DNA from: Variovorax ginsengisoli
GTDB lineage: Bacteria > Pseudomonadota > Gammaproteobacteria > Burkholderiales > Burkholderiaceae_C
DNA length: 64,000 nt
Direction: 5' to 3'
Assembly: GCF_030486595.1 (NCBI RefSeq)
Contig: NZ_JAUJZH010000018.1
Coordinates: forward strand, 62,001 to 126,000
Below are positions 23,879-32,348 of the stretch, one piece after another. The notes under the pieces are model-generated. The model worked only from the letters and a program-made list of their open reading frames with translations. It ran no database searches and was not told the origin of the DNA. The position numbers and the translations under genes are program-made. Positions within the stretch are counted from its first letter, which is position 1, and each line of letters opens with the position of its first letter.

Positions 23879-24490
23879 TCAGTCTGAGGCCTCGGCCTTG
23901 GGCCTGAAGATGTGCACGACCTCTCCATGCCCGAGCATCTCCACCAGCTTGGCGATGCGCCTGGCACGCGTCTCCGGCTTGACCGCCGTCTGCACGCGCC
24001 ACAGCACAGCGTAGCGGTTGGACGCACTGATCGTTGCGAAGAAGGCCTTCGCCTTGGGGCTTTCATCCAGCGCGGCCTGCAGGTCGTCCGGCACGCTGGA
24101 AGTGCGCGCGCTGTCGTAGGCCTTGCCCCAGCGGCCGTCAGTCTTCGCGGCGTCGATCTGGGCCTGCCCCGCGGGCTGGATGCGTCCGGTCTCGATCAGC
24201 GCGGTGACCTTGTCCACATTGATCTTGGACCAGATGCTGCGTGCGCGCCGCGGCGTGAAGCGTTGCAGGAAGTGCTGGTCGTCGAGCCCTTTCTTCTGGC
24301 CGTCTATCCAGCCCCAGCACAGCGCGATCTCGACAGCCTCGGGGTAGGTAACGCTGGGCTCGCCGGCGCCTTTCTTCGCGATCTTCAACCACAGCCCGTC
24401 CGACGTGGCGTGGTGCTTTTTCAGCCATGCGTCGAAGGCCTTCGCGGACTTGAAGAGGGTCGCAGCGGTGTCGGATTTCGTGCCGGGCAT
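23879..24490 (-). CDS. YdeI/OmpD-associated family protein
   Basis: 203 residues with the family signatures FDAWLKKHHATSDGLWLKIAKK, EIALCWGWIDGQKKGLD, FLQRFTPRRARSIWSKIN and a C-terminal RVQTAVKPETRARRIAKLVEML. The family has been linked to bacteriocin or antimicrobial-peptide protection, but no biochemical activity is established. It is a cytoplasmic, single-gene unit; 59 bases separate it from the carnitine-dehydrogenase-like gene, which lies upstream of it on the same strand. Confidence 0.88.
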   Translation of the reverse strand: MPGTKSDTAATLFKSAKAFDAWLKKHHATSDGLWLKIAKKGAGEPSVTYPEAVEIALCWGWIDGQKKGLDDQHFLQRFTPRRARSIWSKINVDKVTALIETGRIQPAGQAQIDAAKTDGRWGKAYDSARTSSVPDDLQAALDESPKAKAFFATISASNRYAVLWRVQTAVKPETRARRIAKLVEMLGHGEVVHIFRPKAEASD

Positions 24491-24549
24491 GTCATCGCTT
24501 CGAGAGTTGGTCTCGCATTTTCCGTCCGCTGCAGCTTGGCGCGACGCCC

Positions 24550-25491
24550 CTAGGGAATCTGCGCCTTCACCGCTTTCATCGCAATCAACTGGACCAGCAG
24601 CTCATCGCGCTGGCGGAGCATTCCGGGGAAGTCGCGGCCCGCCAGCTCGGCATCGACGCCTTGCGCAATCTGCTGGATGTAGTCGTCCGTTTCCGGATAC
24701 TTGCCGAGGTCGCGTGCCCATTCCCGCTGGGAGGCGCCCAGATGCTGCAGCAGGTGGGTGATGCCGCCGGGACCGCCGGAGGCGTGCAGGTTGATGAACG
24801 GGCCGAGCAGGGCCCATCGCAGCCCGGGACCGTGCGAGATCGCGGTGTCGATGTCTTCCACCGAAGCCACGCCTCTTTGCACCAGCGAGATGGCTTCCTG
24901 CCAGAGCGCGACCTGCAGGCGGTTGGCGATGTGGCCCTTGACTTCCTTCTGGATGCGGATGGCCTTCTTGCCGGTCGACGTGTAGAGGGCAATCGCCTTG
25001 GCCACGTTCTCGGCGGACGTCAGCTTGCCGCCGCCGACCTCCACCAGGGGAATGAGATGGGTGGGATTGAAAGGGTGTCCAAGCACGATGCGCTCCGGAT
25101 GCCTGGCGCCCGCCTGGATCTCGCTGGCGGACAGGCCGGACGACGACGAAGCGATGAGGACATCGGCCTTCGCTGCCGACTCGATGGTCGCGATCAAGTC
25201 ATGCTTGACGTCCAGCCTTTCGGGGCCGCTCTCCTGGATGAAGGTGGCGTCCCGAACGGCTTGCGCCACATCGGTCGTGAAAGACAGCCGGTCCCTCGAC
25301 GCGCCGTCGGCCAGGCCGAGGGCCTCGACGGCCGGCCAGCCGGCGTCGACCAGGCCCCGCAGGCGCTGCTCGGCACCAGGGGCCGGATCGGTGGCCGTGA
25401 CGTCGAAGCCCCGAGCGAGGAAGTGCGTGGCCCAGCCTGCACCGATGACGCCCGTGCCGACCACCGCCAGTTTGCTGTGCTCTGGTTTCAT
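24550..25491 (-). CDS. L-carnitine 3-dehydrogenase-like enzyme (3-hydroxyacyl-CoA dehydrogenase fold)
   Basis: 313 residues. The Rossmann motif is VGTGVIGAGWATHFLARGFDV (residues 11-31), and the family motifs SSSSGLSASEIQ, GHPFNPTHLIPLVEV and KEVKGHIANRLQVALWQEA are present. It oxidises a 3-hydroxy acid, in the closest described subgroup L-carnitine to 3-dehydrocarnitine, with NAD+. It lies 12 bases downstream of a BKACE enzyme that could cleave the resulting beta-keto acid, and both follow an MFS transporter gene. This trio mirrors carnitine catabolism, but other quaternary or beta-hydroxy acids are possible. Confidence 0.8.
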   Translation of the reverse strand: MKPEHSKLAVVGTGVIGAGWATHFLARGFDVTATDPAPGAEQRLRGLVDAGWPAVEALGLADGASRDRLSFTTDVAQAVRDATFIQESGPERLDVKHDLIATIESAAKADVLIASSSSGLSASEIQAGARHPERIVLGHPFNPTHLIPLVEVGGGKLTSAENVAKAIALYTSTGKKAIRIQKEVKGHIANRLQVALWQEAISLVQRGVASVEDIDTAISHGPGLRWALLGPFINLHASGGPGGITHLLQHLGASQREWARDLGKYPETDDYIQQIAQGVDAELAGRDFPGMLRQRDELLVQLIAMKAVKAQIP

Positions 25492-25503
25492 GATCCGGGT
25501 GCC

Positions 25504-26394
25504 TCAACGCAGCGGACGCAGGCCGATGATCTCGCGCGCCTCGGTCGGCGTGGCCGGCTCGTAGCCCATCTCGCGAATCAGGCGGACCAGCCGCTCGACG
25601 AGCTGCACGTTGGTGGCCAGCACGCCGTGCTCGTAGTAGAGGTTGTCCTCGAGCCCGACACGCACATGGCCGCCCAGCAGCAGCGAGTTCATCGCCGCCG
25701 GCAACTGCGCCGCGCCGATCGCGCTGACATTGAACACCGTCTTCGCCGGCAGGTGGTCCACCATCGTCTGCAGCAGCTTCGGGGTGTAGGGCAAGGCGCC
25801 CTGAAAGGCATTGGCGCCGATGACGATGTTGATGAAGTGAGGCGCGTCGTCGAGGCCTTCGTCGAGCGAGCGCTGGACGTCCTGGACGATGTCCGCGAGG
25901 CCGAACACTTCCCATTCGGGCTTGATGCCGCGTTTCTTCATCATCGTTGCGATCTGGCGGATCCACGTGGGCGGCGTCGCCACCAGGATCTCCTTGCCGC
26001 CGAAGCTGGCGACGACGGTTTGCGCATCGAGCGTGCACATCTCGACGCCTTCGCCCTGCATGCCCTTCAGGCGTTCCTCCCACTGGATTTCCCACAGGCC
26101 GTTGGGCAGTTCGCGCACCATGTCCCCGTTGATGCCGCCGCCGGTGGAGTTGTTCAGGATGATGTCGCACTTGTCGCGGATCAGCCGGTTGATGCGGCTG
26201 TAGATCGACGGCTCGCAGGTCGCCTCGTCGTCGGGCCGCCGCGCATGCACCGCCACCAGGCTGGCGCCGGCGTTGTAGCAGCGGTAGGTGTCGTCGGCGA
26301 TCTCCTGCGGCTGCGTCGGCAGGTTCGGGTTCATCTTCTTGCTCGCCATGCCGCCGGTCGGGGCGATGGTCACGATGACTTTGGGTTTGCTCAT
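25504..26394 (-). CDS. BKACE-family beta-keto acid cleavage enzyme (DUF849)
   Basis: 296 residues with the TIM-barrel DUF849 pattern: VIVTIAPTGG, AGASLVAVHARRPDD, DIILNNSTGGGING and GHVRVGLEDNLYYEHGVLATN near the C-terminus. BKACE enzymes condense a beta-keto acid with acetyl-CoA, giving an acyl-CoA and acetoacetate. The usual metal-binding H-x-H after the second strand reads A-V-H here (VAVHAR), so the first His is replaced by Ala, which marks a divergent subgroup. Downstream is the dehydrogenase that would make its beta-keto substrate. The ATG at 26394 gives the standard N-terminus and lies 35 bases after the MFS gene. Confidence 0.85.
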   Translation of the reverse strand: MSKPKVIVTIAPTGGMASKKMNPNLPTQPQEIADDTYRCYNAGASLVAVHARRPDDEATCEPSIYSRINRLIRDKCDIILNNSTGGGINGDMVRELPNGLWEIQWEERLKGMQGEGVEMCTLDAQTVVASFGGKEILVATPPTWIRQIATMMKKRGIKPEWEVFGLADIVQDVQRSLDEGLDDAPHFINIVIGANAFQGALPYTPKLLQTMVDHLPAKTVFNVSAIGAAQLPAAMNSLLLGGHVRVGLEDNLYYEHGVLATNVQLVERLVRLIREMGYEPATPTEAREIIGLRPLR

Positions 26395-26429
26395 GGCTCG
26401 GGTCTCGTTGGAAATGAAGTGAGGAAGAA

Positions 26430-27782
26430 TCAGGCGTCGCTGCCGACGCGCACGGCGCTCTTGGGCAAGGCGACCAGGATCGTGAGTCCGCCGACGATGA
26501 CAAGCGCGGTCAAGGCGCCCAGGCCCATCTGGATGCTGCCGGTGAGGCTCTTGATCCAGCCAATCACCGTGGGACTCACGAAGCCCCCCAGGATGCCGAG
26601 CGAGCTGATCACGGCAATGCCGGCGGCGGCCGCATCGCGGCTCAGGTAGGTCGGCGGAATCGACCAGAACAGCGAACCGCCGCCGAAGATGAAGAAGGCC
26701 GCGAAGCACAGCAGCAGCATCACCGGCGCGAAGGCCGTACCGAGGAAGGAGGTGGCGAACAGCGCCGCGGCACCCACGACAAGGGTTCCGCCGACATGCC
26801 AGCGACGCTCCTTGAACCGGTCCGAACTGCGGCTGATCACCAGCACGCCGAGCGCGCCGAAGACATAGGGAATGGCGGTGATCCAGCCGATCGCCCCGAT
26901 CGAGGAAACGCCCAGGCCCTTGATCATCGTCGGCAGCCAGAAGGTGACGGTGTAGACCGCGCAGGCGCAGCAGAAATAGACGAAGGCCAGCACGTAGGTC
27001 TTCGGGTCCGACAGCGCGGCGGCCAGCTTGCCGCGGTGGCCGGACTTCGCGTCGGCCTTGTGGTCGGCGTCGAGCACCGATTGCACATGGGCCTTTTCGG
27101 CGTCGCTCAGCCAGGGCGCCTCGGCCGGCCTGTCGGGCAGCAGACGGTAGAGCAGGAAGCCGACCAGGACGGTCGGCAGGCCCTGCACGATGAACAGCCA
27201 CTGCCAGCCGTGCATCCCGCCCATGCCTTCCATCCCGCCCATGATCATTCCCGACAGCGGCCCGCCGAGAACGCCGGTGATCGGCATGCCGAAGAGGAAC
27301 AGCCCGGTCACGCGGCCGCGGCGGTGGCTCGGATACCAGTAGGTGAGGTACAGGATGATGCCGGGGAAGAAGCCGGCCTCGAACATGCCGAGCAGCAGCC
27401 GCACGCCGTAGAACTGCCAGGGCTCGGTGACGAAGGCCGTGGCCGAGGAGGCCAGGCCCCACAGCACCATGATGCGGAGGAAGGTCAGGCGGGCACCGAT
27501 CTTTTCGAGCAGCAGGTTGCTCGGCACCTCGAACAGCAGATAGGTGACGAAGAAGAGGCCGGCGCCCAGCCCGTAGATCGCATCGGAGAACGCCAGGTCT
27601 TGCTTCATCTGGAGCTGGGCGTAGCCGACGTTGATGCGATCGAGGAAGGCGAAGACGTAGGCGACCAGCACGATCGGCATCACCCGCCAGCTGATCCTGC
27701 GATAGATGCCGTCCTCCGCGGATCGGAGCGATGACGGGTGGATGTCCGCGACCCCATGGGCCACCGACGCTGCGTGGTTCAT
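26430..27782 (-). CDS. MFS transporter, anion:cation symporter type
   Basis: About 450 residues with 12 predicted helices and the ACS-type opening ISWRVMPIVLVAYVFAFLDRINVGYA, then LTYWYPSHRRGRVTGLFL and PPTYLSRDAAAAGIAVISSLG. Such carriers import organic acids such as 4-hydroxybenzoate, galactonate or tartrate with protons. The start is ATG 27782, since longer frames only add a Lys/His-rich leader. It is the first gene of the transporter-BKACE-dehydrogenase unit and would supply the substrate. The nearby 3-hydroxybenzoate hydroxylase is on the other strand and has its own promoter. Confidence 0.88.
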   Translation of the reverse strand: MNHAASVAHGVADIHPSSLRSAEDGIYRRISWRVMPIVLVAYVFAFLDRINVGYAQLQMKQDLAFSDAIYGLGAGLFFVTYLLFEVPSNLLLEKIGARLTFLRIMVLWGLASSATAFVTEPWQFYGVRLLLGMFEAGFFPGIILYLTYWYPSHRRGRVTGLFLFGMPITGVLGGPLSGMIMGGMEGMGGMHGWQWLFIVQGLPTVLVGFLLYRLLPDRPAEAPWLSDAEKAHVQSVLDADHKADAKSGHRGKLAAALSDPKTYVLAFVYFCCACAVYTVTFWLPTMIKGLGVSSIGAIGWITAIPYVFGALGVLVISRSSDRFKERRWHVGGTLVVGAAALFATSFLGTAFAPVMLLLCFAAFFIFGGGSLFWSIPPTYLSRDAAAAGIAVISSLGILGGFVSPTVIGWIKSLTGSIQMGLGALTALVIVGGLTILVALPKSAVRVGSDA

Positions 27783-27909
27783 TGCGTGTCTCCTTGTGAT
27801 GGCGCCATGCCATGGCACGCATCATTCCGGGCGGCCCGTTTTGCCGCAGTCGATCGGCCGACAGTTCGAATCAGGGAAAACCCGAGGTGCGATGCGGACC
27901 CTGGGTCGG

Positions 27910-28614
27910 CTACGGCACCAGCCGTTGCAGGCCGGGAAGGTCGAGCACGACGATGCCTGCGTATTCGCTGCGCACCAGGCCGGCGTTCTTGAATCGCATC
28001 AAGGCGCTGTTGCAGCTCTGGCGCGAGACGGCGGCGAGATTGGCGAGTTCTTCCTGCGATATCTGAAGATGGCGCTCGCCGCGCGGGTTCGCGAGCGGAT
28101 GCACCATGCCCATGAGTGCGCGGGCCACCAGACTGTCGGTGTCCAGCAGGCCCTGCGCCGCGTAGTTGCCCATGAACCAGTGCAGTCGCTCGTTCACCTG
28201 CAGCAGGAGGAAGTCGTTGAACGACGGTCGGTTGCGGCGCAGCCAGTCGAAGGTGTCGAACGGGATCTGCGCCACCCTGCTGTAGCGCAGCGCCACCAGG
28301 TCCGACTGGCGCGGCGTGTTGCGGATCAGCGTGCCCTCTCCGAACCAGCTGCCGACCGACTGGCCACCCAGGGACACTGTCCGCCCATCGTGCGCGGTGA
28401 TCGCCCACTTGACCAGCCCTTCGAGAACGCCGTACCAGGCGTGCTGCTGCTCGCCGTGGTGGCCCAGCGAATCGCCCATCGCCACCGCGCGCTCCGATGC
28501 ATCGCGGCGAACCTGCGCTTGCGCGGGCTGGTCGAGCTGGACGAACCATGCGGACTGTTCGAGCAGTTCGTCGAGCGTGAGCGACGCGGCGGGTGCGCGT
28601 TGCTGGCGGGTCAT
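27910..28614 (-). CDS. Crp/Fnr-family transcriptional regulator
   Basis: 234 residues: a cyclic-nucleotide-binding-like beta-roll domain at about 20-140 (GQSVGSWFGEGTLIRN matches the roll's phosphate-binding region only loosely, so no cNMP contact is clear) and a C-terminal winged helix with ISQEELANLAAVSRQSCNSALMRF. No N-terminal Cys cluster for an Fe-S centre is present. It is divergent from the thioesterase-mobA pair across 126 bases containing inverted repeats, and lies upstream of the MFS-BKACE unit on its own strand. It could control either. Confidence 0.85.
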   Translation of the reverse strand: MTRQQRAPAASLTLDELLEQSAWFVQLDQPAQAQVRRDASERAVAMGDSLGHHGEQQHAWYGVLEGLVKWAITAHDGRTVSLGGQSVGSWFGEGTLIRNTPRQSDLVALRYSRVAQIPFDTFDWLRRNRPSFNDFLLLQVNERLHWFMGNYAAQGLLDTDSLVARALMGMVHPLANPRGERHLQISQEELANLAAVSRQSCNSALMRFKNAGLVRSEYAGIVVLDLPGLQRLVP

Positions 28615-28660
28615 CCGTTCCTCCCGGGGCGCATCGCCTTCATGCAGGGAAAACCCTTAT

Positions 28661-28686
28661 GTCGAGTGTCGGCACATCGACTGTGC
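28661..28686. promoter_or_regulatory. Overlapping inverted repeats in the crp/thioesterase divergent region
   Basis: GTCGA-N11-TCGAC (28661-28681) and GCACA-TCGAC-TGTGC (28672-28686) share their middle. Both have perfect five-base arms. The second resembles a compact dyad suited to a dimeric winged-helix regulator. Its place midway between the Crp/Fnr gene and the thioesterase-mobA pair makes it a candidate operator for that regulator. Confidence 0.4.
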
Positions 28687-28740
28687 GCCTGTGCATGGCG
28701 AAGAACAATCATCCCTATCGAAGCGAGCAGTTTGAAACCC

Positions 28741-29154
28741 ATGACCAAGACCATCGCCTATGGCGTCGACGTGCAGTTCGGCGACTGCGATCCCGCGGGC
28801 ATTGTCTTCTTTCCGAACTACTCGCGATGGATGGATGCCGCGTCGCACCACTACTTCACCGCCTGCGGGCTGCCACCCTGGCGCGCGATGACGGACTTGC
28901 CGGGCTGCATCGGCGCGCCGCTGCTGGAGATCCACACCCGTTTCCACACGGCGGCCTCCTATGGCGAGCGCATCGGGATTCACACCAGCGTCGAGGAATG
29001 GCGCGGCAAGGTCTTCATCCAGACCCATCGGGTGATGCGGGGCGACACCCTGATCTGCGAAGGACGCGAGACCCGGGCGCTGTGCGTGAAAGAAGACAGC
29101 GGGAAGCTCAAGGCGGTGGTCGTGCCCGAATTCATCCGCACCGCCTGCGCCTGA
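28741..29154 (+). CDS. Acyl-CoA thioesterase, 4-hydroxybenzoyl-CoA thioesterase family
   Basis: 137 residues of a hot-dog fold with the catalytic motif VQFGDCDPAGIVFFPNYSRWMD; the aspartate is D17, the same number as in the Pseudomonas 4-HBT enzyme. It is followed 43 bases on by mobA. It could free a hydroxybenzoate from its CoA ester for MobA. Alternatively it could serve the BKACE route across the divergent region, because carnitine catabolism also uses a 4-HBT-type betainyl-CoA thioesterase. The sequence does not decide between these. Confidence 0.82.
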   Translation: MTKTIAYGVDVQFGDCDPAGIVFFPNYSRWMDAASHHYFTACGLPPWRAMTDLPGCIGAPLLEIHTRFHTAASYGERIGIHTSVEEWRGKVFIQTHRVMRGDTLICEGRETRALCVKEDSGKLKAVVVPEFIRTACA

Positions 29155-29197
29155 GCCAGGCCGCAGGTCAACGTATTCTCGTCATCACGGAGGCAAC

Positions 29198-31084
29198 ATG
29201 CAGTTCTATCTCAATGGCTACGCGCCCGGCGATCCCGACATCATCAAGGAGGCGCTCCCCGAGACCGTCGACGTCCTCATCGTCGGCAGCGGGCCCGCGG
29301 GGGCCTTGCTGGCTGCACAGCTGTCGAACTTCCCGAGCATCAGCACCCGGCTGGTCGAGCGCCGCGATGGCCCGCTCAAGGTCGGCCAGGCCGACGGCAT
29401 CGCCTGCCGGACCGTGGAGATGTTCGAGGCCTTCGGCCTGGCGCAGAAGCTCATCCGCGAGGCCTACTGGGTCAACGAGACCGTCTTCTGGCGGCCATCG
29501 AAGAAGGACCGCACGCGCATCGAGCGCACCGGCCGCGTCCAGGACACCGAGGACGGCCTGTCCGAGTTCCCGCACCTCATCGTCAACCAGGCCCGGCTGC
29601 AGCAGTACCTGCTCGACTACATGCGCATGTCGCCGACCCGGCTCGAGGCCAGCTACGGACTGGAATTCGTCACCCTGAAGGTCGAGCCCGAGGGCGAGCA
29701 CCCGGTCGTGGTGACCTTGCGCGACGTGGCCAAGGGTTCCGAGACCACGGTCCGCGCCAAGTACGTGGTGGGCTGCGACGGCGCGCGCAGCGGGGTGCGC
29801 GAATCGATCGGCGCCATGCCGCACGGCGACTTCGCCAACCATGCCTGGGGCGTCGTCGACATGCTGGCCGTCACCGACTTCCCGGACATCCGGCTCAAGG
29901 CCGCCATCCAGTCCGCGGACGAGGGCAATATCCTGCTCATCCCGCGCGAGGGCGGCTACATGGTGCGGCTCTATGTCGACCTCGGCGACATCGACCCGAA
30001 CCATCGCGAAGCCATCAAGGATTTCACCCAGGAAAAGGTCATCGCCACCGCCCAGCGCGTTCTGCATCCCTACTCGCTCGACGTCAAGCGGGTGGTGTGG
30101 TTCGCGGTGTACCAGGTCGGCCAGCGCGTCACCGACCGCTTCGACGACGTCCCCGCGGACCAGGCCGGCTCGCGCCTGCCGCGGGTCTTCATCGCCGGCG
30201 ATGCCTGCCACACCCACAGCGCGAAGGCCGGCCAGGGCATGAACGTCTCGATGCAGGACGCCTTCAACCTGGGCTGGAAGCTCGCATCGGTGCTCGAAGG
30301 ACGTGCCGGCCCTGAACTGCTGCGCACCTACAACGTCGAGCGCCACGCGATCGCCCAGCGGCTCATCGACTTCGACAAGGAGTGGTCGAAGATCATGGCG
30401 TCGCCGCCGAAGGACCCGGAGCATCCGGAACTCGGCGGTGTCGATCCGCAGGAACTCCAGGCCTACTTCGTCAAGTCGGGCCGTTATACGGCCGGCGTCG
30501 CGACTCACTACACCCCGACGACGCCGCTGACGGCCGCGGCGACCCACCAGGACCTCGCCAAGGGTTTCACGATCGGCATGCGCTTCCACTCGGCCCCGGT
30601 CGTCCGTCTGGCCGACGCCAAGCCGGTCCAGCTCGGCCATGCGGCGCGCGCCGACGGGGCCTGGCGCCTCTATGCATTCGCCGATGCGACCGGCACGCGC
30701 CTGCGCGACCTCATGGCCTTCCTGGCGGATTCGCCAGACTCGCCGATCCGCCGCTTCACGCCCACCGGGACCGATGTCGACATCGACAGCGTCATCGACG
30801 TCCGCGCGGTCTTCCAGCAGGGGCACCTCGAGCTCAAGGTGGAGGCGCTGCCTTCGATACTGATGCCGCGCAAGGGCTGCTTCGGTCTCATCGACTACGA
30901 GAAGGCTTTTTGCCCCGACCTCAAGCACGGCCCCGACATCTTCGATCTCCGTGGCATCGACCGTGCGCAAGGTTCGATGGTCATCGTGCGTCCCGACCAG
31001 TACGTTGCGAACGTGCTGCCGCTGGAGGCGCATGCCGACCTGGCCGCCTTCTTCGGACGGTTCCTGCTCGATCGACGGCCGTAG
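29198..31084 (+). CDS. mobA: 3-hydroxybenzoate 4-monooxygenase
   Basis: 628 residues of a class A flavin monooxygenase. FAD-binding VLIVGSGPAGALLAAQL is at about 26-42 and VVGCDGARSGVRESIG at about 188-203. VFIAGDACHTHSAKAGQGMN (GD motif) is at about 328-347, and a thioredoxin-like C-terminal domain ends in GSMVIVRPDQYVANVLPL. The N-terminus MQFYLNGYAPGDP and the stretch FPHLIVNQARL agree with Comamonas MobA. It hydroxylates 3-hydroxybenzoate to protocatechuate with NADPH and O2, the same product as the tph route 20 kb away. A phenol 2-monooxygenase is the family alternative, less likely from these motifs. Confidence 0.88.
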   Translation: MQFYLNGYAPGDPDIIKEALPETVDVLIVGSGPAGALLAAQLSNFPSISTRLVERRDGPLKVGQADGIACRTVEMFEAFGLAQKLIREAYWVNETVFWRPSKKDRTRIERTGRVQDTEDGLSEFPHLIVNQARLQQYLLDYMRMSPTRLEASYGLEFVTLKVEPEGEHPVVVTLRDVAKGSETTVRAKYVVGCDGARSGVRESIGAMPHGDFANHAWGVVDMLAVTDFPDIRLKAAIQSADEGNILLIPREGGYMVRLYVDLGDIDPNHREAIKDFTQEKVIATAQRVLHPYSLDVKRVVWFAVYQVGQRVTDRFDDVPADQAGSRLPRVFIAGDACHTHSAKAGQGMNVSMQDAFNLGWKLASVLEGRAGPELLRTYNVERHAIAQRLIDFDKEWSKIMASPPKDPEHPELGGVDPQELQAYFVKSGRYTAGVATHYTPTTPLTAAATHQDLAKGFTIGMRFHSAPVVRLADAKPVQLGHAARADGAWRLYAFADATGTRLRDLMAFLADSPDSPIRRFTPTGTDVDIDSVIDVRAVFQQGHLELKVEALPSILMPRKGCFGLIDYEKAFCPDLKHGPDIFDLRGIDRAQGSMVIVRPDQYVANVLPLEAHADLAAFFGRFLLDRRP

Positions 31085-31117
31085 CGGACGCCCTGATCGA
31101 CTTCGCAAGGCGCCGCG

Positions 31118-32104
31118 TCAGTGCTGGGCGTGTGCCAGCAGCTGCTCCATCGTCGACGCCGGGACCGCCTCGCCCTCGTCGGCCGCATGGGTCCCCAGTG
31201 CTTCTTCCACCGCCGCGCGCGACAGGGTGGGGGAGAAGGCTTCGATGAAGGCATAGACGTAGGCGCGCAGATAGGTGCCGCGCCGCACCGCGACCTTGGT
31301 CAGGTTGATTCCGAACAGCCGGCCGGCATCGACCGCGCGCAACCGGGTGTCGCGCTCCGTCTCGAAGGCGATGCCGGCGACGATCCCGATGCCCAGGCCG
31401 AGTTCCACGTAGGTCTTGATGACATCGGCATCCATGGCGGTGATGGCCAGGTTGGGTTTCAGGCCGGCCGCCGCGAAAGCCTTGTCGATGCGCGTGCGGC
31501 CCGTGAAGCCGCTGTCGTAGGTGACCAGCGGATAGGCCGCCAGCCGCTCCAGGGTCAGCGGGCCGTCAAGCAAGGGATGCCCGGGCGGCGCGATGATCGA
31601 ATGGGTCCAGCGGAAGCTCGGCAGGGCGACCAGTTGCGGATAGTCGCTGAGTGCCTCGGTCGCGATGCCGACGTCGGCCTCGCCGTCAAGCAGCATCTGG
31701 GCGACCTGCTTGGGCGAGCCCTGCCGCAGGTGAAGCTGCACATTGGGGAAGCTGCCCCTGAACTCCTGCACCGCCACCGGCAAGGCGTAGCGGGCCTGCG
31801 AATGGGTGGCGGCAATCGACAGCAAGCCCTCGTCCTGTGCCAGAAACTCCTGTCCGGCCTGGCGCAAGTTGTGGCTCTCCAGCAGCATGCGCTCGATGAT
31901 CGGCAGCAGGTGATCCCCGGGGGCCGTCAGTCCTGTCAGCCGTTTGCCGACGCGGGCGAACAGCGCGACGCCCAGTTCGTCTTCGAGTTCACGGATCTGG
32001 CGGCTGACGCCCGGCTGCGAGGTATGCAGCGCATGGGCTGCTTCGGTGAGATTGAAGCCGCAGCGCACGGCTTCGCGCACGGAGCGCAACTGTTGGAAAT
32101 TCAT
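31118..32104 (-). CDS. LysR regulator of the CysB/Cbl family
   Basis: 328 residues. The opening MNFQQLRSVREAVRCGFNLT and LHTSQPGVSRQIRELEDELG is the CysB/Cbl/SsuR helix-turn-helix, and YPLVTYDSGFTGRTRIDKAF in the effector domain is the usual sulfur-signal pocket. These regulators activate sulfur-scavenging genes when sulfate or cysteine is scarce. The start is ATG 32104; a longer frame to 32206 adds 34 poorly conserved residues. It is divergent from tauD and the ABC importer, so it is very probably their activator. Confidence 0.88.
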   Translation of the reverse strand: MNFQQLRSVREAVRCGFNLTEAAHALHTSQPGVSRQIRELEDELGVALFARVGKRLTGLTAPGDHLLPIIERMLLESHNLRQAGQEFLAQDEGLLSIAATHSQARYALPVAVQEFRGSFPNVQLHLRQGSPKQVAQMLLDGEADVGIATEALSDYPQLVALPSFRWTHSIIAPPGHPLLDGPLTLERLAAYPLVTYDSGFTGRTRIDKAFAAAGLKPNLAITAMDADVIKTYVELGLGIGIVAGIAFETERDTRLRAVDAGRLFGINLTKVAVRRGTYLRAYVYAFIEAFSPTLSRAAVEEALGTHAADEGEAVPASTMEQLLAHAQH

Positions 32105-32262
32105 GGCGTCCAGGGAAGCAAGCAAGAAAGAGGTGCCCGATGGCACTCGGCGGCCGATTGTGCGATCGGCGCCCTGGATCTCGAACGAATGAATCGTTGA
32201 TTCCAAATAAGCGAATGATCTGAGGCGCCGTCCAGGCCAGGGACGCCGCTTCAGATGAGTTG

Positions 32263-32280
32263 TTCATAAGCAAGCATGAA
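32263..32280. promoter_or_regulatory. Inverted repeat upstream of tauD, candidate LysR site
   Basis: TTCAT-N8-ATGAA, with five-base perfect arms, lies in the 244-base interval between the CysB-type regulator and tauD. This interval is the most A+T-rich piece nearby and also contains ATTCCAAATAAGCGAAT around 32200. CysB-family activators bind such loosely symmetrical sites upstream of the -35 region. The assignment is inference. Confidence 0.4.
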
Positions 32281-32348
32281 TTCAGTCGTTCCCCGTTGGT
32301 TGCGCGATCCCTAGAGTGGCGGACTTGTTCACTTGCCCGTCGCTTCCA

